Origin: CAZLLV01 sp964560325
GTDB lineage: Bacteria; Acidobacteriota; Thermoanaerobaculia; Multivoradales; DATKCC01
Assembly (NCBI GenBank): GCA_964560325.1
Contig: CAZLLV010000152.1
Coordinates: 1 to 5,564 of the forward strand
DNA: 5,564 bases
Reading direction: 5' to 3'
Part shown: positions 1-5,564 of the stretch, piece after piece
Position numbering within the stretch: position 1 is the stretch's first letter
How the letters are laid out: the number at the start of each line of letters is the position of its first letter
Translations under genes and position numbers: made by a program
The notes under the pieces: model-generated
Told to the model about the DNA's origin: nothing
The model's input: the letters and a program-made list of their open reading frames with translations, nothing else
The model's database searches: none

Positions 1-1261
<1,261 letters not shown>

Positions 1262-1266
1262 CTCTT

Positions 1267-1271
1267 CTCCT
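1267..1271 (-). promoter_or_regulatory. Shine-Dalgarno of sdhA, overlapping the sdhC stop codon
   Basis: The minus strand reads TAGGAGAAGAG then ATG. The AGGAG core shares two bases with the sdhC TAG stop (1270-1272) and lies 5 nt before the sdhA ATG at 1261. This fixes the sdhA start and implies that ribosomes finishing sdhC can reinitiate on sdhA, which would help keep anchor and flavoprotein in balance. Confidence 0.8.
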
Positions 1272-1974
1272 AGCCGACGATCCCGGTCAGCACCGCGAGC
1301 GGGAACGAGACGTTGCCCGCGGTGACGACGATCGCGAAGGTGGCGGCGAAGCCGCGGCGCCACGGGTTGAAGGCCGGCCGGCTCCAGCCGAGGCTCTGGA
1401 ACATGCTCCAGAGGCCGTGGTAGAGGTGCAGGCCGAGGAGCAGGTTGGCGACGATGTAGAACGCCGAGACCCACCAGATCGAGAAGCCGGCCGTCACGTT
1501 GTGGTACACGTCGCCCGGCACGAAGTCGTGGTGCGCCTGCCCGGTCGTGAGATGGAGCAGGTGGTAGATCACGAAGAGCAGGACGATGACGCCGCCCCAG
1601 CGCATCGTGCGGGCGGCGTAGTCGACCTCCACCCGGTCGATCTTCTCGTAGCGCTTCGAGCGCGCCGCGCGGCTGCGCCGGCTGACCTCCCAGGCGGCCC
1701 AGACGTGCGCCACCAACGCCACGAGCAGGACGATCCGCACCAGCCAGAGCATCCCCTCGTGCGGCATGGCCGGGCCGCCGAGGTCGCGCAGCCAGCCGGC
1801 GTAGACGTTGAGCGCGCTCTCGCCCGCGTGCTCGCCGCTGGCGTAGTCCGGGAAGTAGAGCTTCAGGTTGCCGATCATGTGGACCAGCACGTAGCCGAAG
1901 AGGACGATGCCGCTCACCGCCATCACCGCCTTCTTGCCCAGCGTCGATCTCCAGAACTCGCCGATCCAGCTCAT
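1270..1974 (-). CDS. sdhC: Succinate dehydrogenase cytochrome b subunit, b558 family (SdhC)
   Basis: This 234-residue membrane anchor of complex II binds two b hemes and the quinone, passing electrons between the SdhAB peripheral domain and the membrane quinone pool. Five hydrophobic helices are visible at about 16-36, 76-96, 127-145, 168-188 and 209-230, the topology of the single-anchor type that lacks SdhD. Histidines lie where the four heme ligands of this family are expected: H32 (VLVHMIGNLKLY), H90, H138 (YHLLH, with H141 as alternative) and H183 (GLHLYHGLWSMFQSLGW). The position matching Glu180 of Wolinella FrdC, two residues before the last ligand, is Gly181. The ATG at 1974 has AGAGGA 6 nt upstream. 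sdhA follows after 8 nt. Related enzymes mostly use menaquinone; that is an inference here. Confidence 0.95.
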   Translation of the reverse strand: MSWIGEFWRSTLGKKAVMAVSGIVLFGYVLVHMIGNLKLYFPDYASGEHAGESALNVYAGWLRDLGGPAMPHEGMLWLVRIVLLVALVAHVWAAWEVSRRSRAARSKRYEKIDRVEVDYAARTMRWGGVIVLLFVIYHLLHLTTGQAHHDFVPGDVYHNVTAGFSIWWVSAFYIVANLLLGLHLYHGLWSMFQSLGWSRPAFNPWRRGFAATFAIVVTAGNVSFPLAVLTGIVG

Positions 1975-2051
1975 GCGTCGTCCTCTGGTGTCCTCGGGTG
2001 GGAAGTGTGGGCGCCGCGGCCGGCCCCGCTCAGTCGCTCTCGCCGCTCTCG

Positions 2052-2057
2052 ACTATA
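2052..2057 (-). promoter_or_regulatory. Candidate -10 box of the sdhCA(B) promoter
   Basis: The minus strand carries TATAGT, five of six matches to TATAAT, in otherwise very G+C-rich DNA between pcnB and sdhC. Transcription would begin near 2045, giving a leader of about 70 nt before the sdhC ATG. The hexamer 17 bp upstream (TAGCCG) is a poor -35, so a house-keeping promoter would need an activator or tolerate a weak -35. An imperfect inverted repeat (2058-2086) touches the box. Confidence 0.4.
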
Positions 2058-2086
2058 CCGGCTATGACGCAGTGCGGCTAGCCCGG
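2058..2086. repeat. Imperfect inverted repeat upstream of sdhC
   Basis: CCGGCTA at 2058-2064 pairs with TAGCCCGG at 2079-2086 apart from one bulged C, with a 14-nt spacer. It begins only 5 bp past the pcnB stop and abuts the TATAGT box, covering the -35 zone. It could be an operator for the sdh promoter or a weak hairpin ending pcnB mRNA. There is no T-run after it on the minus strand, which argues against an intrinsic terminator. Seven base pairs with a bulge is modest evidence. Confidence 0.3.
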
Positions 2087-2091
2087 CCTCT

Positions 2092-3372
2092 TCAGCGCCG
2101 CTGCCGTCGCCTCCGCCGGCGCCTGCGGCCGCGGGGCGGCGCGGCCTTCGGCTCCGGGCGGTCCTTCGCCGCCTGCTGCCAGGCGGCGAGCTCGCCCTCG
2201 CCCTCGCCGGTCGCGCGCGTCACGATCTCGAAGACGGCGAGCGCGTCGTCGAAGCTCTTGTGGACCGCGAAGCGGCGCCGGCGCTCCGGGTCCCAATCCG
2301 GCTCGCACAGCCGGAGGAAGATGCGGAGCGCCCCGACGACGTGCTCCGAGCGCGCCCGCGACAGCGTGAGCCGGGCGATGAACGGCGCCGCCACCTCGTC
2401 GACCAGCGCCTCGAGCGCGCCGCGGCTCATCGGCCGGCCGCTCCCGCTCTCCTCCTCGTAGCGGCGCAGGAGCAGCTTCGGCAGGAGCAGCGCGGCGAGC
2501 AGCGCCGCGTCCGACAGCTCCCGGCCCTCCTCCACCAGCTCGTCGTAGGCGAGCGGGACGCGGTTGAACTTGCCGAGCCCCCGCTCGGCCGCCCGCACCA
2601 TGTCGTAGACCTCGGGCACCAGGCCGTCGAGCACGGCGAAGTCGAGCATGAGCTGGAGCGCGTCGCCGGCGTGGCCGCACTTGAGGAGCTGGACGATCTC
2701 CTCGGTCAAGCGGGCGGGCGACGCCTTGGCGAGCTCGCCCCGGTTGCGCTCGATGCCCTGCGCCGTCTCCTCCTCGACGTCGAACTTCAACCGCGCGGCG
2801 AACTCGATCGCCCGCAGCATCCGCACCGGGTCTTCGCGGAAGCGCACGTCGGGGTCGCCGATCACCCGCACCAGCCCCTGGTCGAGGTCGTCGATGCCGC
2901 CGACGTAGTCCTTCACCGTGAAGTCGGAGATGTCGTAGAAGAGCGCGTTGATCGTGAAGTCACGCCGGAAGGCGTCCTGGCGCGGGGTGCCGTACTCGTT
3001 GTCCGAGGTGATCAGCAGCTCGCCGCGCGCGCTGCTCTGCTCCTCGGGCGACGGCTCGCGCCGGAAGGTCGCCACCTCCACGATGTCCTCCTGGAAGAAG
3101 ACGTGGGCGAGCCGGAAGCGCCGGCCGATGATCCGGCTGTTGCGGAACAGGCGGCGGATCTCGCCCGGGCGGGCGTCGGTGCCGACGTCGAAGTCCTTCG
3201 GCTGCCGCCCGAGCATGAGGTCCCGCACCGCCCCGCCCACGAGGTAGGCCTTCTTCCCGGAGTGGCTCAGCCGGTAGAGGACCTTGAGGGTGTTTTCGGG
3301 GATGTTCTGCCGGGAGATGTCGTGCTCGGACCGCTCGAGGACGCGAGGCTCTTGGCCGCTCTCGGAGGTCAC
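2092..3372 (-). CDS. pcnB: Poly(A) polymerase I (class II nucleotidyltransferase)
   Basis: The 426-residue product adds 3' poly(A) tails to RNA, which in bacteria promotes decay by exonucleases. The nucleotidyltransferase head has LVGGAVRD (44-51, GG at 46-47) and the metal-binding pair D60/D62 in PKDFDV. E99 in VEVATFRRE is the likely third acidic residue. RRDFTINALFYD (136-147) and REDPVRMLRAIEFAARL (179-195) follow. The ~30-residue stretch between ATFRR and RRDF, with DNEYGTPRQDAF, matches the E. coli PAP pattern rather than CCA-adding enzymes, as do the opening HDISRQNIPENTLKVLYRL (17-35) and the Arg-rich tail from ~413 to the end. I chose GTG at 3372 because family similarity starts soon after it. 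The open frame extends to ATG 3501, but that stretch is noncoding in character and holds a hairpin and a -10 box. No good Shine-Dalgarno precedes the GTG. A tRNA nucleotidyltransferase role is less likely but not excluded. Confidence 0.93.
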   Translation of the reverse strand: MTSESGQEPRVLERSEHDISRQNIPENTLKVLYRLSHSGKKAYLVGGAVRDLMLGRQPKDFDVGTDARPGEIRRLFRNSRIIGRRFRLAHVFFQEDIVEVATFRREPSPEEQSSARGELLITSDNEYGTPRQDAFRRDFTINALFYDISDFTVKDYVGGIDDLDQGLVRVIGDPDVRFREDPVRMLRAIEFAARLKFDVEEETAQGIERNRGELAKASPARLTEEIVQLLKCGHAGDALQLMLDFAVLDGLVPEVYDMVRAAERGLGKFNRVPLAYDELVEEGRELSDAALLAALLLPKLLLRRYEEESGSGRPMSRGALEALVDEVAAPFIARLTLSRARSEHVVGALRIFLRLCEPDWDPERRRRFAVHKSFDDALAVFEIVTRATGEGEGELAAWQQAAKDRPEPKAAPPRGRRRRRRRRQRR

Positions 3373-3378
3373 CCGCGC

Positions 3379-3384
3379 ATCATA
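3379..3384 (-). promoter_or_regulatory. Candidate -10 box of pcnB, leaderless geometry
   Basis: The minus strand reads TATGAT (five of six to TATAAT), with 6 nt between it and the GTG at 3372. A transcript beginning the usual distance downstream would start on or next to the start codon. This fits the absence of a Shine-Dalgarno. The -35 zone (GGCCTC at 17-bp spacing) is poor and lies in a 15-bp tandem duplication. Confidence 0.4.
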
Positions 3385-3390
3385 ACAAGG

Positions 3391-3420
3391 CCAGCGCGAA
3401 GGAGGCCGGCGCGAAGGAAG
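3391..3420. repeat. Two tandem 15-bp units upstream of pcnB
   Basis: Positions 3391-3405 and 3406-3420 are head-to-tail copies matching at 13 of 15 bases, sharing GCGCGAAGGA at 3394-3403 and 3409-3418. They fill the space between the hairpin at 3423-3458 and the pcnB -10 box. They could be a duplicated activator site or a slippage product; 15 bp is about one and a half helical turns, so the copies would face opposite sides of the DNA. Confidence 0.5.
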
Positions 3421-3422
3421 GA

Positions 3423-3458
3423 CCCCGCCGGAACGGACTGCGAATCGTTCCGGCGGGG
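3423..3458 (-). terminator. Strong hairpin, probable terminator of the secreted-protein gene
   Basis: A perfect 13-bp inverted repeat (CCCCGCCGGAACG at 3423-3435, complement at 3446-3458) encloses a 10-nt loop. It lies 80 nt beyond the stop of the upstream gene at 3539 and before the pcnB promoter. On the minus strand it is followed by TCCTTCCTTCG, pyrimidine-rich but not a true T-run, so termination may be partial or factor-assisted. The stem is about 10 G/C and 3 A/T pairs. Confidence 0.6.
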
Positions 3459-3538
3459 CGAGGGAGGGAGCGGCGCGCGAGGTGGGACGGAGACGGAGCA
3501 CGGAACGCTGCGCGCCGGAGGGAGGCGTTCACCGAGTC

Positions 3539-4147
3539 CTACCGGTGGCGCCAGTCGTGGCCACAACGGTCGTCGTGGCGATGCCTGTCGTGCCCGCGTC
3601 CCCGTCCGCGGTGCCGATCGTCGCGACCCCGGTGCCGGTCCCGGCCGCGCTCCCATCGGTCGTCGCGGTCGTATCGGTCCCGGCGGTCGTACCGGTCGCG
3701 GCGGTCGTGACGGTCGTAGCGGCCCCAGTAGCGATCGCGGTCGTGGCGCGACCAGGAGCGGTGGTTCCCGTCGCCGTAGTAGGCGCCGCGCCAGAAGGGC
3801 GCCGGAGCGTGGCCCCGGAAAAGCATGTGCGGCCGCTGCTGGAAGCGATCCAGGTGATACCCGACGACCGGGCAGTCGATCGAGTGGTAGGCGTAGCTCC
3901 GGTCGCGGTAGCAGCGGTCGGTGCAGCGGTGGCCCCGATGACCGAAGCGGTCGTCGGTCCGGTAGTAGTAGTCCGGGTGGCCGTGGCCGCTCGATCCGAA
4001 GACGAGGGAGAAGTGGACCCCGCCGACGGCGAACCAGCCGCCGATCGAGAGGCCGGAGTCGTAGGGGCGCGCCTCGGCCGGGACGGCGAGGAGCGGGGTG
4101 ATCAGCAGGGCCGCGGTCAGTGCACAGGTGGTGACGGCTCGTTTCAT
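3539..4147 (-). CDS. Secreted Arg/Asp/His/Tyr-rich protein of unknown function with four mature cysteines
   Basis: I do not recognise a family for this 202-residue protein. It opens with MKRAVTT, a hydrophobic core (8-22) and an AEA cleavage site after A26, a standard Sec signal peptide, so it is exported. Residues 27-58 are Gly-rich and mildly hydrophobic (SIGGWFAVGGVHFSLVFG, perhaps one beta hairpin). Residues 59-130 are Tyr/His/Arg-rich and hold C75, C79 and C92 (CTDRC, then IDCP). From about 131 the chain is almost only R, D, H, G, Y and W, with six-residue periods such as RRDRYD at 149-160, ending with C195. The tail is highly charged and likely disordered. The start at 4147 is secure: AAGGAGGT lies 9 nt upstream and the signal peptide begins there. 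It is flanked by terminator-like hairpins on both sides, so it is probably a single-gene unit. Metal or polyanion binding is possible but speculative. Confidence 0.85.
   Translation of the reverse strand: MKRAVTTCALTAALLITPLLAVPAEARPYDSGLSIGGWFAVGGVHFSLVFGSSGHGHPDYYYRTDDRFGHRGHRCTDRCYRDRSYAYHSIDCPVVGYHLDRFQQRPHMLFRGHAPAPFWRGAYYGDGNHRSWSRHDRDRYWGRYDRHDRRDRYDRRDRYDRDDRWERGRDRHRGRDDRHRGRGRGHDRHRHDDRCGHDWRHR
3650..3721 (-). repeat. Degenerate 18-bp coding repeat (RRDRYD-type units)
   Basis: Four consecutive 18-bp units encode RYDRHD, RRDRYD, RRDRYD and RDDRWE (residues 143-166 of the secreted protein). The two central units are near-identical at DNA level. The phase is a multiple of three, so gain or loss of units would keep the frame. 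Confidence 0.65.
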
Positions 4148-4156
4148 CGGTGTGTG

Positions 4157-4164
4157 ACCTCCTT
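4157..4164 (-). promoter_or_regulatory. Perfect Shine-Dalgarno of the secreted-protein gene
   Basis: The minus strand reads AAGGAGGT, fully complementary to the anti-Shine-Dalgarno of 16S rRNA, with 9 nt before the ATG at 4147. It decides the start over an in-frame ATG 36 bases upstream at 4183, and predicts strong translation, unlike the Shine-Dalgarno-less pcnB next door. Confidence 0.85.
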
Positions 4165-4312
4165 GGCCACCCACCGATTCCACGACCCGTGCCAGGGTGC
4201 GGAAAGCGACGCAAACCGCTCTAGATCAAAGCCTTACGCCATGAGAACCGATCGACCGACGAGCTCTTCCGTCCTCACCAGGGGACACCGACTCATGCAC
4301 AGGTGACGATGA

Positions 4313-4332
4313 AACCGCGCGTCCCCGCGGTT
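4313..4332 (-). terminator. Short hairpin right after the hydrolase-OsmC stop
   Basis: AACCGCG at 4313-4319 pairs perfectly with CGCGGTT at 4326-4332, with a 6-nt loop. It starts one base after the stop codon. On the minus strand the stem ends in GGTTT and then CATC, so the T-run is only three bases. This is a plausible weak intrinsic terminator. The remainder of the gap down to 4148 shows no gene. Confidence 0.45.
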
Positions 4333-4333
4333 C

Positions 4334-5564
4334 TCAGGCGAGCTCGGAGACGATCTTGATCTTCCCCTCCATCGTCCGGTGCACCGGGCAGCGCTCCGAA
4401 ATCTCCAGCAGACGCTGGCGCTGCTCGGCGTCGAGCTCGCCGAGGACCTCGATCTTGCGCCCGATCTGGTCGATCCGCTGGCCCTCCTCGCGCTCGTCGT
4501 CGGTGCAGATCGCGCAGTCCTTGGCGTGGATGCGGTCGTGGGTCAGGCGCACCCGCACGCCTTCGAGCGGCCACTCCTTGCGGTCGGCGTACATCCGCAG
4601 CGTCATCGAGGTGCAGGCGCCGAGCGAGGCGAGCAGCAGCTCGTACGGGCTGGGGCCGAGGTCGGCGCCGCCGTAGGAGGCGGGCTCGTCGGCGACGAAG
4701 TGGTGGCGGCGGGTGAAGACCTGCTGCGTGAAGCCGGCGGCGCCGCCTTCGACCAGCACCGTCCCTGGCTCCGTGCGGGGCGCCGCCTCCTCGTCGTCCC
4801 CTTCGTCGACCTGAGCCTCCGCCATCTCGACGTAGCGGCCGGCCCAGGCGGCGAGCACCTCGCCGACGTAGCGGGCGTCGCGCGAGTCGAGCAGCAGGTG
4901 GTCGGCGTCGTCGAGGGAGACGAAGCTCTTCGGGTGCTTGGCCGCCTCGTAGATCCTCCGGGCGTGGTCGATGCCGACCACCTGGTCGACCGGTGAGTGG
5001 AAGATCAGGAGCGCGCGGCCGAGCTCGGCGATCGCACCGTGCAGGTGGTCTCCGCGCAGGTCGTCGAGGAGCTGCTTCTTGATCCGGAAGGTGCGGCCTC
5101 CGAGCTCGACCTCGGCCTGGTCGGCGGCCTCCAGCTCCGGCGCCCGGCGGATCAGGGTCTCGCTCAGGTGCTCGGTGTCGCTCGGCGCGCCGATCGTCGC
5201 CACCGCCCGCGCCTCCGGCACACGCTCGGCGGCGGCGAGCACGGCGGCGCCCCCCAGGCTGTGGCCGATCAGGATCTCCGGCGCCCGGTACTCGCCCCGC
5301 AGGAAGTCGGCGGCGGCTTCGAGGTCGTCGAGGTTGGAGGAGAAGTCGGTGTCCTCGAAGTCGCCGGCGCTCTCGCCGATGCCGGTGAAGTCGAAGCGGA
5401 AGACGGCGATCCCCCGCTCGACCAGGGCGCGGCTGATCCAGCCGACCGATTTCAGGTCCTTCGAGCAGGTGAAGCAGTGGGCGAAGAGCGCGTAGGCGGC
5501 CGGCTCGCTCCCCGGCGGGTCGGGCAGCTCGAGCCGGCCGACGAGGTCGTTGCCGAAGGCGCCG
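4334..5564 (-). CDS. Fused alpha/beta hydrolase - OsmC-family peroxidase domain protein (N-terminus cut by window edge)
   Basis: A two-domain cytoplasmic protein; 409 complete codons are visible from 5563 and probably only about ten N-terminal residues are missing, since GAFGNDLVGRLELP resembles the usual opening of this fusion family. Domain one (~1-245) is an alpha/beta hydrolase: HCFTCSKD (29-36) near the oxyanion region, nucleophile elbow GHSLGG (100-105, S102), acid D193 in HSPVDQVVG and H222 in DADHLL give a full Ser-Asp-His triad. An acidic linker (~252-266) leads to the OsmC domain (~267-409). There C317 (LGACTSMTLRMYA) and C392 (ERCPVH) match the peroxidatic and resolving cysteines of OsmC/Ohr proteins, which reduce hydroperoxides with thiols. 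A further pair, C350 and C353 (KDCAIC), lies between them. The hydrolase substrate is unknown. Such fusions are annotated in many Gram-negative phyla; how the two activities cooperate is, to my knowledge, not settled. A GTG at 5242 would give a truncated hydrolase and is not the start. Confidence 0.95.
   Translation of the reverse strand, partial: GAFGNDLVGRLELPDPPGSEPAAYALFAHCFTCSKDLKSVGWISRALVERGIAVFRFDFTGIGESAGDFEDTDFSSNLDDLEAAADFLRGEYRAPEILIGHSLGGAAVLAAAERVPEARAVATIGAPSDTEHLSETLIRRAPELEAADQAEVELGGRTFRIKKQLLDDLRGDHLHGAIAELGRALLIFHSPVDQVVGIDHARRIYEAAKHPKSFVSLDDADHLLLDSRDARYVGEVLAAWAGRYVEMAEAQVDEGDDEEAAPRTEPGTVLVEGGAAGFTQQVFTRRHHFVADEPASYGGADLGPSPYELLLASLGACTSMTLRMYADRKEWPLEGVRVRLTHDRIHAKDCAICTDDEREEGQRIDQIGRKIEVLGELDAEQRQRLLEISERCPVHRTMEGKIKIVSELA

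Noticed and set aside
3373..3501. 43-residue N-terminal extension of PcnB from ATG 3501
   Set aside because: It has no similarity to known PcnB starts, is Arg/Pro/Ser-rich, and overlaps the 13-bp hairpin, the tandem repeat and the -10 box.
3503..3530. GAACGC/GCGTTC inverted repeat just after the secreted-protein stop
   Set aside because: Only 6 bp with a 16-nt loop and no T-run. The 13-bp hairpin further on is a much better terminator.
2260..4101. 613-codon plus-strand open frame across pcnB and the secreted-protein gene
   Set aside because: It is antisense to two genes with clear motifs, a signal peptide and Shine-Dalgarno evidence. Its composition is arginine/alanine/glycine low complexity with no recognisable domain. 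Long open antisense frames are expected at this G+C content.
3369..4214. 281-codon minus-strand frame overlapping the secreted protein in another frame
   Set aside because: Pro/Arg-rich out-of-frame shadow with no Shine-Dalgarno or domain. Its end (ATGATGCGCGGGTGA) merely overlaps the pcnB GTG, so I do not treat it as translational coupling.
4217..4245. TTGATC and TGGCGTAAGGC patterns in the gap as promoters of the secreted-protein gene
   Set aside because: No matching -10 at 16-18 bp from TTGATC. As a sigma-54 site the second pattern has the wrong spacing and no GC doublet at -12.
3482..4306. Val/Ala/Pro-rich plus-strand frame that looks like a membrane or wall protein
   Set aside because: Its repetitiveness is the antisense image of the Arg/Asp codons of the secreted protein, and that minus-strand gene has the signal peptide and perfect Shine-Dalgarno.

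Overview
The window comes from a G+C-rich bacterial chromosome (roughly two thirds G+C or more by eye). All five genes I can support lie on the minus strand. The long plus-strand reading frames are antisense shadows created by the base composition. Three features together suggest an Acidobacteriota (for example Thermoanaerobaculia-like) or deltaproteobacterial/Myxococcota-type organism: a b558-family succinate dehydrogenase with a Bacteroidota/Acidobacteriota/deltaproteobacteria-like SdhA, an E. coli-type poly(A) polymerase, and a fused alpha/beta hydrolase-OsmC protein. This placement is an inference from family resemblance, not from a search.

Layout, in the direction of transcription (right to left). 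(1) 5564-4334: an alpha/beta hydrolase fused to an OsmC-type peroxidase domain. It lacks only a short N-terminal piece at the right edge and is followed at once by a small terminator-like hairpin (4313-4332). (2) 4147-3539: a secreted, low-complexity Arg/Asp/His/Tyr-rich protein of unknown function with a clear signal peptide, four mature-part cysteines and a perfect Shine-Dalgarno. A strong 13-bp hairpin (3423-3458) lies downstream. (3) 3372-2092: poly(A) polymerase I (pcnB), apparently starting at GTG with a -10 box placed so that its mRNA would be leaderless or nearly so. A 15-bp tandem duplication sits just upstream. (4) 1974-1270 and 1261-1 (runs off the left edge): sdhC and sdhA, only 8 nt apart, with the sdhA Shine-Dalgarno overlapping the sdhC stop codon. 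A TATAGT -10 candidate lies upstream of sdhC. sdhB would be expected just beyond the left edge.

Functionally, sdhCA encode the diheme membrane anchor and the flavoprotein of a respiratory complex II, probably coupled to menaquinone. pcnB would tag RNAs for decay. The hydrolase-OsmC fusion suggests hydroperoxide detoxification joined to an esterase-like domain. Apart from sdhCA, the genes look like independent units, separated by terminator-like or promoter-like signals. I see no mobile element, CRISPR array, RNA gene or defence/biosynthetic island, and no convincing new multi-gene system. The least explained item is the secreted RD/H-rich cysteine protein.
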